DNA of 64,000 bases from Parvibaculum sp041688015 (GTDB taxonomy: Bacteria > Pseudomonadota > Alphaproteobacteria > Parvibaculales > Parvibaculaceae): positions 1 through 64,000 of the forward strand of contig JBDNIY010000009.1 of assembly GCA_041688015.1 (NCBI GenBank). Reading direction: 5' to 3'. Numbering within the stretch: position 1 is the stretch's first letter; every line of letters starts with the position of its first letter. The position numbers and the translations under genes are program-made. This document shows, piece after piece, positions 51,202 to 59,733 of this stretch. A model generated the notes under the pieces. The model was not told the DNA's origin and made no database searches. It worked only from the letters and a program-made list of their open reading frames with translations.

Positions 51202-52260
51202 TCAGGCCATCTGCAAGCTCGGATAGTCGGTATAGCCGGGTGCGTCGGGTGTATAAAACGTTGCCATGTCCCACTTGTTGATATCCGCATCATGCGCGAA
51301 GCGTTCGACGAGATCAGGATTGGCGATATAGAGTTTGCCAAAGGCCACGGCATCGGCTTCGCCAGCTTCAAGGGCAGCTTCTGCTGAGGCCTTGTTGAAG
51401 CCCTCATTGACGATATAAACCCCGCCGAACGCAGTTTTGAGGTGCGGGCTCAGCCAGCCATCGGCTTTGTGTTCGCGAGCGCAGATAAAGGCAATTTTTC
51501 GCTTGCCCATTTCCTTGGCGACATAAGTGAACGTTGCTTTGAGGTCGCTATCGCCCATCGAATGAGCATCGCCGCGCGGCGCAATATGAAGCCCGACGCG
51601 CCCCGCGCCCCAGACGGAGATTGCCGCATCAACAGCGTCACACATCAGGCGCGCGCGGTTTTCAAGGCTGCCACCATATTGGTCGGTACGCTGGTTTGAA
51701 ACATCCTGGAGGAACTGGTCAAGCAGATAGCCATTAGCACCATGCAATTCGACACCGTCAAAGCCTGCACGCTTGGCATTCTCTGCTCCCTTGCGATAGG
51801 CCTCGACGACGCCTGCAACTTCGTCGGTCTCGAGCGCACGCGGCACAGGGTAGGGACGCTCGGGGCGCAACAGGCTCACATGCCCTTTAGCGGCGATGGC
51901 GCTAGGGCCGACCGGCAGGTTGCCGTCGTGGAATATCGGATCGGAAATCCGACCAACATGCCAGAGTTGCATGAAAATGCGGCCGCCCGCTTTGTGAACG
52001 GCGGTGGTGACGAGCTTCCAACTTTCCATCTGCGCCTCAGACCAGATGCCGGGTGTATTGACATAGCCGACACCAGCAGGCGTCACAGACGTGGCCTCGC
52101 TGATGAGAAGGCCAGCGCTGGCACGCTGCGCGTAATATTCTGCCATCAAGGCGTTAGAAACGCGGGGGTCGCCCGCGCGGGCGCGCGTCAGCGGCGCCAT
52201 GATGATGCGGTTTGGCAGCTCCAACGCACCGACTTTGATCGGCTCAAAAAGCGTGGTCAT
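51202..52260 (-). CDS. old yellow enzyme family NADH:flavin oxidoreductase (NemA-like)
   Basis: 352 residues from ATG 52260. FMN TIM barrel with LPNRIIMAPLTRARAGDPRV, IFMQLWHVGRIS, the substrate pair in VELHGANGYLLDQFLQ, and GSLENRARL. It reduces activated C=C bonds and nitro compounds using NAD(P)H. It is divergent from the aldehyde dehydrogenase. Confidence 0.93.
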   Translation of the reverse strand: MTTLFEPIKVGALELPNRIIMAPLTRARAGDPRVSNALMAEYYAQRASAGLLISEATSVTPAGVGYVNTPGIWSEAQMESWKLVTTAVHKAGGRIFMQLWHVGRISDPIFHDGNLPVGPSAIAAKGHVSLLRPERPYPVPRALETDEVAGVVEAYRKGAENAKRAGFDGVELHGANGYLLDQFLQDVSNQRTDQYGGSLENRARLMCDAVDAAISVWGAGRVGLHIAPRGDAHSMGDSDLKATFTYVAKEMGKRKIAFICAREHKADGWLSPHLKTAFGGVYIVNEGFNKASAEAALEAGEADAVAFGKLYIANPDLVERFAHDADINKWDMATFYTPDAPGYTDYPSLQMA

Positions 52261-52469
52261 GAATTTATCTTTCTCAAGTTGTGAAATCGCGCAAATAACA
52301 GTGTGCTTAGTATGTAGGCTTCCGCTGCGAAAATCCAAGAAGGGAGGTGGTTGCCACAAAAGAGAGGTTCATTGCCTGGTCCGGAGGCCTTGCCCTTGCC
52401 AGACAGGCGGGACAAGATCGCTGTAAAATAGGGGTTTGGCTCCAAAAAACAGATCAGGGAGAGCAAGAG

Positions 52470-53873
52470 ATGAGCGAATTCAAACTGCTGATTGGCGGCA
52501 AAATGGTCGCGGGTGATCAGGAGATGGACGTGATCAATCCTGCCACTGAAGAAGTGCTCGCCAAAGCGCCGCGTGCTTCTCTGGCGCAATTGAACGAAGC
52601 CGTCGCCGCCGCCAAGGCAGCCTTTCCCGGCTGGGCGAAAACGCCAATTGCCGAGCGCAAAAAGGTGATCAATGCCATTGCTGACGTTATTGAAGCCAAT
52701 GCCACAGAACTCGCGCGTCTGCTGACGCAGGAGCAGGGCAAGCCGCTTGCCGACGCAACCGGCGAAGTCCTTGGCACCGCCGCCTTCTTTCGTTACTTCA
52801 CGGCGCTCGATCTGCCGGTGAAGGTGATCGACGACAGCGAGGGCCGCAAGGTTGAGCTTCACCGCAAGCCGCTGGGTGTGATCGGCGCGATTGTGCCATG
52901 GAATTTCCCACTGATCTTGATGTCATTCAAACTCCCACCGGCTCTTCTAGCAGGCAATACCGTGGTCCTGAAGCCCGCGCCGACCACACCGCTGACATCG
53001 CTGCGTCTGGGTGAGTTGATCAAAGACATCTTGCCCGCCGGTGTCGTGAACATCATTACAGACGCCAATGATTTGGGTGGCGCGCTGACCGCGCATCCAG
53101 ACGTGCGCAAGATTTCCTTCACGGGCTCAACAGCGACAGGCTCCAAGGTCATGGCAGGTGCCGCGGCGACGCTGAAGCGCATCACACTGGAACTTGGTGG
53201 CAATGATGCAGGCATCGTGCTTGACGATGTGAACCCCAAGGAAACTGCACCAGCCCTTTTCCAGAGTGCGTTCCAAAACAATGGTCAGGTCTGCATCGCC
53301 ATGAAGCGCCTCTATGTGCATGAATCGATCTACGACGAGATGTGCGACGAGCTGGCGCTTCTTGCCAACGCTACCATTGTTGGTGACGGGTTGAAGCAGG
53401 GCACGCAGCTTGGACCGCTGCAAAATAAGATGCAGTTCGATAAGGTGAGCGAAGTCATTGCCGATGCCAAAAAACATGGCCGTGTTATTGCTGGTGGTGA
53501 GAAAATCTCCGGCGCTGGCTACTTTATTCAGCCGACCATTGTGCGTGACATCTCAGACGGCACGCGCCTCGTCGATGAGGAACAGTTTGGACCTGTCTTG
53601 CCGGTGATCAAATATTCAGACCCCCAAGACGCGGTTGCCCGCGCCAATGCTTCACCCTTTGGGTTGGGCGGCTCGATCTGGTCATCAAATCCGCAACGCG
53701 CCTATGATCTTGCGGTCCAGATGGAGTCGGGCTCCGTTTGGGTCAACAAACACGCCGAGCTGGCACCCAATATCCCGTTCGGCGGCTCCAAGACATCGGG
53801 GCTAGGCACCGAATTGGGTGAAGAAGGTTTGGCCGAATTCACCCAACTTCAGGTAATCAACATCGCCCGCTAG
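52470..53873 (+). CDS. NAD(P)-dependent aldehyde dehydrogenase
   Basis: 467 residues from ATG 52470 with GGGAGAG upstream. PWNFPLILMSFKLPPALLAG, VLKPAPTTPL, ISFTGSTATGSKVM, the catalytic glutamate in LELGGNDAGIV, and the nucleophile in NNGQVCIAMKRLYV define the ALDH superfamily. Rather general aldehyde oxidation; the substrate is probably an intermediate from the alcohol dehydrogenase at 43372. Confidence 0.93.
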   Translation: MSEFKLLIGGKMVAGDQEMDVINPATEEVLAKAPRASLAQLNEAVAAAKAAFPGWAKTPIAERKKVINAIADVIEANATELARLLTQEQGKPLADATGEVLGTAAFFRYFTALDLPVKVIDDSEGRKVELHRKPLGVIGAIVPWNFPLILMSFKLPPALLAGNTVVLKPAPTTPLTSLRLGELIKDILPAGVVNIITDANDLGGALTAHPDVRKISFTGSTATGSKVMAGAAATLKRITLELGGNDAGIVLDDVNPKETAPALFQSAFQNNGQVCIAMKRLYVHESIYDEMCDELALLANATIVGDGLKQGTQLGPLQNKMQFDKVSEVIADAKKHGRVIAGGEKISGAGYFIQPTIVRDISDGTRLVDEEQFGPVLPVIKYSDPQDAVARANASPFGLGGSIWSSNPQRAYDLAVQMESGSVWVNKHAELAPNIPFGGSKTSGLGTELGEEGLAEFTQLQVINIAR

Positions 53874-53895
53874 ATCCTAAAATTCGACACGAATT

Positions 53896-53929
53896 GGCGG
53901 CCGTTTCTCTTGGAAGCGGTCGCCTTTTT
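53896..53929 (+). terminator. terminator after aldehyde dehydrogenase
   Basis: GGCGGCCG (53896-53903) / CGGTCGCC (53917-53924), with one G-U pair and a T run at 53925-53929. Confidence 0.85.
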
Positions 53930-54054
53930 ATTGGCAAATTACAGGTATTCTCGTTCATCCGCCATTCAGCCGCGCCTCTCTATATCTGGATGATCGAACG
54001 AAAGGCCGGCGTGAGACCCCCTCCAACGCGGCCCCGTCTGAGGAGATCAGGCAA

Positions 54055-54591
54055 ATGAACAAGCCAAGCAAAACATTCGCATTCAAGACGACAGCCATCG
54101 CGCTCGTCGCAGCGACAAGCCTCACGCTGTCAGCCCCTGCCTTCGCGGACGGACGCCACCATGGCAACGGCAACAATGGCTGGGCATGGTCTGGCCAGCA
54201 GTATCACGGCGACAACGTCTATCACGGTGGCAACAGATATCGCCACAACGACTACAACCGCCACAATCGTCGTGACAACAATGATGATGCTTTGGCCGCG
54301 GTCGCCATCGTCGGCGGTGTGTTGCTGGGGGCCGCTCTGCTTTCCTCGGCAAGCCAGCCATCTTACTCGCAGCCGCCGCAGGCGGTCTATGCACCGGCAC
54401 CCGCCTATGGTCAGTCCTATGGTTACGATCAGGCACCGATACAGGCCGTGCCGTCGTCTGACGTTTATCAGGCGCAGTCTGGTCAATACTGCCGCGAATA
54501 CCAGTCACAGGCCAATATTGGCGGCCAGATGCAATATGGCTACGGCACGGCTTGCCTCCAGCCAGACGGCTCGTGGCGCGTCGCGAACTAG
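54055..54591 (+). CDS. exported protein with surface-antigen-like C terminus
   Basis: 178 residues with a Sec signal (residues 1-31, LSAPAFA). A His/Asn/Gly-rich stretch (HHGNGNNGW, YRHNDYNRHNRR) follows, then a Gly/Ala helix (AVAIVGGVLLGAALLSSA), and a C-terminal block ending YGYGTACLQPDGSWRV like that of 17-kDa antigen-type envelope proteins. The His-rich part could bind metals. The stop overlaps the stop of convergent copA within CTAG. Confidence 0.8.
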   Translation: MNKPSKTFAFKTTAIALVAATSLTLSAPAFADGRHHGNGNNGWAWSGQQYHGDNVYHGGNRYRHNDYNRHNRRDNNDDALAAVAIVGGVLLGAALLSSASQPSYSQPPQAVYAPAPAYGQSYGYDQAPIQAVPSSDVYQAQSGQYCREYQSQANIGGQMQYGYGTACLQPDGSWRVAN

Positions 54592-56963
54592 AGTTTCAAA
54601 CGGCTTAAACGCAACGCATTGGCAATGACGCTGACCGACGACAGCGCCATTGCCGCTGCCGCGACGACTGGCGACAGCAATATGCCAAACGTCGGATAGA
54701 GAACGCCTGCTGCGATCGGGATGCCTGCCGTATTGTAGGCAAATGCGAGAAACAGATTTCCACGAATATTTTTCATCGTCGCTTGCGAAAGTTGGCGCGC
54801 GCTGACAATCCCCGACAAGTCACCTTTGACGAGCGTGATACCGGCGCTCTCGATGGCGATGTCCGTGCCTGTTCCCATGGCGATGCCGATATTGGCAGCC
54901 GCCAAGGCTGGCGCGTCATTGATGCCATCGCCCGCCATGGCGACAATACGCCCTTGCGCGCGGAGTTCTTTGACCAAGGCCGCCTTGTCTTCTGGTCGAG
55001 CGTCGGCCTTCACTTCGTCGATATGCAGGCGGCGTGCAATGGCTTGCCCGGTTGTCACGTTGTCACCTGTCAGCATAACAATCCGCAAGCCCTGAGCGTG
55101 CAGTGCCTCCAGCGCTGCAGGTGTGCCGGGTTTCACTTTGTCTGTTAGTGCAAATAATCCCGCGAGTTGACCGTCAACGCCAATGAAGATCACGGTCGCG
55201 CCATCGAGCCTGAATTTCTCGGCGTCGTCGGCAAAGGCCTGTGTATCGATGCCGGAGGCTTTGAGAAAGGCCGCATGGCCGATGAGTATCGCCTTGCCGT
55301 CAACACTGCCACTGGCACCATGTCCGCTGGGGCTCGTAAAATCACGCACATCGGGAATGGCCACGTTCTGGGCCTGCGCCGCTTCGACAATAGCTGCCCC
55401 TAATGGATGCTCGGATGCGCGCTCAACCCCGGCCGCCAATCGCAGCAATTGAGCCTCGTCAAAGCCCTTTGCCGCAACAGTCGTGGCAAGTGTTGGTCTG
55501 CCTTCGGTCAATGTGCCAGTCTTGTCGATCAGCAACGTATCGACCTTTTCCATCGTTTGCAGAGCATCGGCATTGCGCATGAGGACGCCCGCGCGCGCCC
55601 CGCGCCCAATGCCCACCATGATCGACATGGGCGTGGCAAGGCCAAGGGCGCAAGGGCAAGCAATAATGAGAACGGTAACCGCTGCAATCAACGCATGTGA
55701 AAGGCGCGGCTCAGGTCCAAAAGTTGCCCATACGGCAAAAGCGGCAAGAGCTGCGGCAATCACCAATGGTACAAACCATTCCGCAACCTGATCTGCCAAT
55801 TGCTGGATTGGTGCGCGTGAGCGCTGAGCATCTGAAACCATCTGCACAATTCGCGACAGCACCGTCTCCGCGCCAACCTTTTGCGCAGTCATGACGAAGC
55901 CACCCGTTTGATTGAGTGTGGCGGCAAGAACCTTGTCGCCTTCGCCAAGCACCACGGGAATGGGCTCACCAGTCATCATGGATTGATCAATCATGCCTTG
56001 CCCGGAAGTGATAACGCCGTCCACCGGCACTTGATCGCCGGGGCGCACGCGCAATTGATCGCCCGCAACGACACGATCAAGCGGCACCTCTTCGTCGGAG
56101 CCATCGCTGAGAATTTTCCGTGCGACTTTGGGCGCAAGGTTGAGCAAACCCCGAATGGCATTACCCGTGCGCTCACGCGCGCGCAGTTCCAGTACCTGCC
56201 CCACAAGCACCAGCAACGTGATCACCGCCGCTGCCTCGAAATAAACAGGCACCGTTCCGTCGTGCTGATGAAAACTGGGGGGGAAAAGCCCCGGTGCCCA
56301 GGTTGCCACCGTACTATACGCCCAGGCGATGCCCGTCCCCAGCGCGACGAGCGTGAACATGTTGAGGTGACGCGTGACAAGAGACATCCAGCCTCGCTGA
56401 AAGAAAGGCCAGCCGCACCAGGCGACAACAGGCGTCGCCAGCACGAACTCAATGAGCGGCACGCGCGCACCGAGCCCTGAGAAGAAACCGAAATGCCCGC
56501 CCATATCAAGAATGACAAGCGGCACCGTGAAGATCATGCCGATCCACAACCGGCGCTGCATATCGATCAATTCGTGATTGGGCCCGGCTTCGGCGGTTAC
56601 CACCAGCGGTTCCAGCCCCATGCCACAGATCGGACAGGTGCCGGGGCCATCGCGACGGATTTCGGGGTGCATCGGGCAGGTGTAGATTGTGCCCTCTGGC
56701 GCTGGAGCGTCTTCGCCTTTTGGGGCCAGGTATTTTTCCGGGTCGGCAGAGAACTTGGTCAGGCACCCAGCTGAGCAGAAATAATATTCAGTGCCTTCAT
56801 GTGTCATCCGGTGCTTGGCACTTGCTGGATCGACGTTCATGCCACAGACGGGGTCCTTGACCGACGCATCGGCAGGCGCGTGATGGCCATCTTCGCTATG
56901 GTCATGCCCGCAATCCGCGTGGTGCACATGCGCTGTTTCCACGGGTTGAACTGTCTTGGTCAT
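54588..56963 (-). CDS. copA: CopA-type copper P1B-ATPase with YHS and metal-binding domains
   Basis: 791 residues from ATG 56963. It exports Cu(I) from the cytoplasm using ATP. In order: a His-rich tail (VHHADCGHDHSEDGHH, residues 13-30), a YHS domain (KDPVCGMNVDPASAKHRMTH, 36-80), a heavy-metal-binding domain (YTCPMHPEIRRDGPGTCPIC, about 92-120), eight membrane helices with the CPC motif ACPCALGLATPMS, the phosphorylation site DKTGTLTEG, and the hinge GDGINDAPAL. No classical HMA domain; the YHS-HMBD layout is common in CopB/CopA variants that answer to copper or silver. The CueR-type promoter upstream supports copper. Confidence 0.93.
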   Translation of the reverse strand: MTKTVQPVETAHVHHADCGHDHSEDGHHAPADASVKDPVCGMNVDPASAKHRMTHEGTEYYFCSAGCLTKFSADPEKYLAPKGEDAPAPEGTIYTCPMHPEIRRDGPGTCPICGMGLEPLVVTAEAGPNHELIDMQRRLWIGMIFTVPLVILDMGGHFGFFSGLGARVPLIEFVLATPVVAWCGWPFFQRGWMSLVTRHLNMFTLVALGTGIAWAYSTVATWAPGLFPPSFHQHDGTVPVYFEAAAVITLLVLVGQVLELRARERTGNAIRGLLNLAPKVARKILSDGSDEEVPLDRVVAGDQLRVRPGDQVPVDGVITSGQGMIDQSMMTGEPIPVVLGEGDKVLAATLNQTGGFVMTAQKVGAETVLSRIVQMVSDAQRSRAPIQQLADQVAEWFVPLVIAAALAAFAVWATFGPEPRLSHALIAAVTVLIIACPCALGLATPMSIMVGIGRGARAGVLMRNADALQTMEKVDTLLIDKTGTLTEGRPTLATTVAAKGFDEAQLLRLAAGVERASEHPLGAAIVEAAQAQNVAIPDVRDFTSPSGHGASGSVDGKAILIGHAAFLKASGIDTQAFADDAEKFRLDGATVIFIGVDGQLAGLFALTDKVKPGTPAALEALHAQGLRIVMLTGDNVTTGQAIARRLHIDEVKADARPEDKAALVKELRAQGRIVAMAGDGINDAPALAAANIGIAMGTGTDIAIESAGITLVKGDLSGIVSARQLSQATMKNIRGNLFLAFAYNTAGIPIAAGVLYPTFGILLSPVVAAAAMALSSVSVIANALRLSRLKL

Positions 56964-56998
56964 CTCAATCCTGCCATCGAAAAATTGCTGATAACCAG

Positions 56999-57029
56999 AA
57001 TGTAACCCTTCCAGTAACTGGAAGGTCAA
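56999..57029 (-). promoter_or_regulatory. CueR/MerR-type promoter of copA
   Basis: On the minus strand -35 TTGACC (57029-57024), 19-base spacer, -10 TACATT (57004-56999). The over-long 19-base spacer holds the dyad CCTTCCAG-TTA-CTGGAAGG, the classic operator of copper-sensing CueR regulators. No MerR-family gene is in the window, so the regulator is encoded elsewhere. Confidence 0.88.
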
Positions 57030-57142
57030 GGCCTGACGTTGAGCAACGGCTAATCAATGGCGTCTCCACGCTTTGTGCTCTGGCAAGTGGCGGGTTAGTC
57101 TGGCAAAAACCGGCAAATAATCGGGAATTCAGGGAGAGAAAG

Positions 57143-59041
57143 ATGCAGGGCCCAAAAGACGCAACCCATGCCACATGTCAGGCACACGCTCATTTGCGCG
57201 AAACATTGCCGCCCGCATCGGACGATGATTTCGAAAATTCGACCCGCGGCTTTATCGCGACCATTCCCGATGCGCGTATTGTCAATGTGGCAGGCAATGC
57301 GGTGTGGGAAATGGCGTCCTTTGCCTTTGAGGACGAGGAGACGCCGCCTGATACGGTCAATCCGAGCCTATGGCGTCAAGCCAAACTCAACAAAATCCAC
57401 GGCCTTTTCAAGGTAACGGACCGCATCTATCAGGTGCGAAATTTCGATATTTCCAATATCACCTTCATCGAAGGTGACAAGGGTTATGTCGTCATTGACC
57501 CGCTGATTTCGTCAGAGACAGCGCGCGCCGGGCTCGACCTCATGCGCGCCCATCGTGGTGACAAACCTGTGACGGGCGTCATTTATACCCATAGCCACGT
57601 CGATCATTATGGTGGCGTCAAAGGCGTGTTGACGGATGAGGATCTGGCGCGCGGCGACATTCCAATCATTGCGCCGGACGGGTTTCTCGAAGAGGCCGTC
57701 AGTGAGAATGTGCTGGCTGGTGTCGCGATGGGCCGCCGCGCCACCTATATGTACGGCGCGCTTCTGCCGCGCGGCCCTAAAGGGCACGTCGATTCTGGCC
57801 TTGGCAAAACCGTGTCGCTTGGACAAGTCAGCCTTGTCCCGCCCAATGTGCTGATCAAGGAGACGGGTGAGACGCTCACTGTGGATGGTGTCGAGATCGT
57901 CTTCCAGATGACGCCTGACACAGAAGCGCCAGCGGAAATGAATTTCTACTTCCCGCAGATGAAGGCGCTGTGCATGGCGGAAAATTGCTCCTGCCACATG
58001 CACAACATCTATACGCCGCGTGGCGCGCAGGTGCGTGACGCCAAGTCCTGGGCTTTCTATATCAACGAGGCCATCGATATTTTCGGCGCAAAATCAGATG
58101 TCCTGTTTGCCAGCCATCATTGGCCACGTTGGGGCAGCGACGTTGCTATCAACTTTCTCAAAAAACAGCGCGACATGTACAAATATGTCCATGATCAAAC
58201 GCTGCGCTTTGCCAATCATGGTCTGACACCGATAGAGATTGCCGAGGAAATCACCTTGCCGCCGACATTGGCAGAGGAGTGGTATAGTCGCGGCTATTAC
58301 GGCACGCTCAACCACAATGCCAAGGCCGTCTATCAGCGCTATCTCGGTTGGTTCGATGGCAACCCCGCCAATCTGCACAAGCTGCCGCCTGTTGATGCGG
58401 GCAAACGCTATGTCGAGCTTGCCGGTGGTCCCGACAAGCTGCTGGCCAAAGTGCGCGAGGCGTTTGACGCTGGCGACTATCGCTGGGCCGCCGAGATCGG
58501 CAATCATCTTGTCTTTGCCGATCCTGCCAATACCGATGCGCGCCATATCCAGGCCGATGCGCTGGAGCAGATGGGCTATCAGGCCGAGAGCGGTCCGTGG
58601 CGTGGTTTCTATCTGACGGCGGCGATGGAACTGCGCAATCCGCGTCCGCCCGCCAGAGGCCGGGGAATCAGTGGCGCTGGTCAGATCCGTGAATTACCAG
58701 TTGAGCAGCTGCTGGATTCACTCTCCGTGCGGCTCAATGGACCCAAGGCGGGTGCGCGCCATATCTCGTTCAATCTGGATTTCACAGACACGAAGCAGAG
58801 CTATGCGCTGTGGCTTGAAAATGCGGTCCTGCATCATCTTGAAGGGCGGCGTGACAAACAGGCTGATGCGTCGATTGCCATCTCGAAAGCAGCCTTCATC
58901 CAGCTTGTGTTGGGCGAAGCAAAGCTCGATGCACTTGTGGCCGACGGCAAAGCCAAGGTTGAAGGTAATGGCGGTGCCATGACGGAACTTATTTCAATGC
59001 TCGACTATTTCAACTTCTGGTTCGAGATCGCGATGCCGTGA
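57143..59041 (+). CDS. alkyl/aryl-sulfatase (SdsA1/BDS1-type)
   Basis: 632 residues, no signal peptide. Zn-dependent metallo-beta-lactamase-fold hydrolase that splits alkyl sulfates such as dodecyl sulfate into alcohol and sulfate. Zinc ligands are in YTHSHVDHYGG, further ones in MAENCSCHMHNIYT and SHHWPRWG. The alpha-helical dimerisation domain (GWFDGNPANLHKLPP) and the C-terminal SCP2-like lid domain (RLNGPKAGARHISFNLDFTD) follow. The lack of a signal peptide suggests a cytoplasmic location, unlike secreted SdsA1. Sulfate released may link to the catabolic genes. Confidence 0.93.
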   Translation: MQGPKDATHATCQAHAHLRETLPPASDDDFENSTRGFIATIPDARIVNVAGNAVWEMASFAFEDEETPPDTVNPSLWRQAKLNKIHGLFKVTDRIYQVRNFDISNITFIEGDKGYVVIDPLISSETARAGLDLMRAHRGDKPVTGVIYTHSHVDHYGGVKGVLTDEDLARGDIPIIAPDGFLEEAVSENVLAGVAMGRRATYMYGALLPRGPKGHVDSGLGKTVSLGQVSLVPPNVLIKETGETLTVDGVEIVFQMTPDTEAPAEMNFYFPQMKALCMAENCSCHMHNIYTPRGAQVRDAKSWAFYINEAIDIFGAKSDVLFASHHWPRWGSDVAINFLKKQRDMYKYVHDQTLRFANHGLTPIEIAEEITLPPTLAEEWYSRGYYGTLNHNAKAVYQRYLGWFDGNPANLHKLPPVDAGKRYVELAGGPDKLLAKVREAFDAGDYRWAAEIGNHLVFADPANTDARHIQADALEQMGYQAESGPWRGFYLTAAMELRNPRPPARGRGISGAGQIRELPVEQLLDSLSVRLNGPKAGARHISFNLDFTDTKQSYALWLENAVLHHLEGRRDKQADASIAISKAAFIQLVLGEAKLDALVADGKAKVEGNGGAMTELISMLDYFNFWFEIAMP

Positions 59042-59068
59042 GGCTGGAGGCCATGCGCTAGGACATCT

Positions 59069-59129
59069 AACGGCTCATTTTGTCTGTTTGCGAGCAGGTC
59101 TGCCTGTTCACGGACGAGAATGAGCCGTT
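59069..59129 (+). terminator. long hairpin after alkylsulfatase
   Basis: AACGGCTCATT (59069-59079) pairs with AATGAGCCGTT (59119-59129), followed by TCTTG. The 39-base loop is large, so this may be a terminator or a remnant of a longer structure. Confidence 0.55.
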
Positions 59130-59302
59130 TCTTGTCCGGGCTAGTATTTAGCCTAGACGAATTATTGGTGAACTGTGCCGGGTGGGACACGTTATCCCCA
59201 ATTTAGGACACTCGTTGGGCGCAGAACTCTTGTAAAATAGGGCTTACCGCCACAGATGAGGGGAGACCACTCTCAAACGGGCTGGAGATCAGGAAGGCAA
59301 AA

Positions 59303-59698
59303 ATGACGTTCCGTACAACAAAGACCATTGCCAACGTGATGCCATGGGCCTCAGCCACAACGGTTGCCTTGATCTTGGTTGGTGCATTGTCCGGCCCTGC
59401 CTTGGCCGCCGACCCTGATCCAGTGGACGTCGTGCCGTCAGGCCAGTCATATACAATTCATGATGACGCTGACACGCCGCCCGTCAACTATCGTTCCGAA
59501 CAGGACGAACGCTACAACACGCCTGCTCAGCATGATGCCGAGATGTATGCAGAAGAATATGAGCGCGTGCGTGACGAAAAGCTGCTGAAAGAAAAATCGC
59601 TGCTCGATAATATGAACACGTTGACATCGCCCGGTGGCCCGATGAACAGCAATCTGCAGTCTAACGATGCGGGTTTTTCTCCCAAGGCACCATACTGA
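59303..59698 (+). CDS. small exported protein of unknown function
   Basis: 131 residues with a Sec signal (residues 1-35, LSGPALA) and an acidic, Asp/Glu-rich mature part (DPDPVDVVPS, AEMYAEEYERVRDEKLLKEK). No family recognised. Ribosome binding site AGGAAGG. The mature part looks largely helical and disordered. Convergent with tamB, 35 bases apart. Confidence 0.7.
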   Translation: MTFRTTKTIANVMPWASATTVALILVGALSGPALAADPDPVDVVPSGQSYTIHDDADTPPVNYRSEQDERYNTPAQHDAEMYAEEYERVRDEKLLKEKSLLDNMNTLTSPGGPMNSNLQSNDAGFSPKAPY

Positions 59699-59733
59699 CA
59701 AGGTGCCCTACTGATTTTTTGCAACGATCTGCA

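Noticed and set aside
57002..57029. GTAACC at 57002 as a fifth SigF-type site
   Set aside because: CGAA is not found 16 bases later, and the sequence is fully explained by the CueR-type dyad on the other strand.
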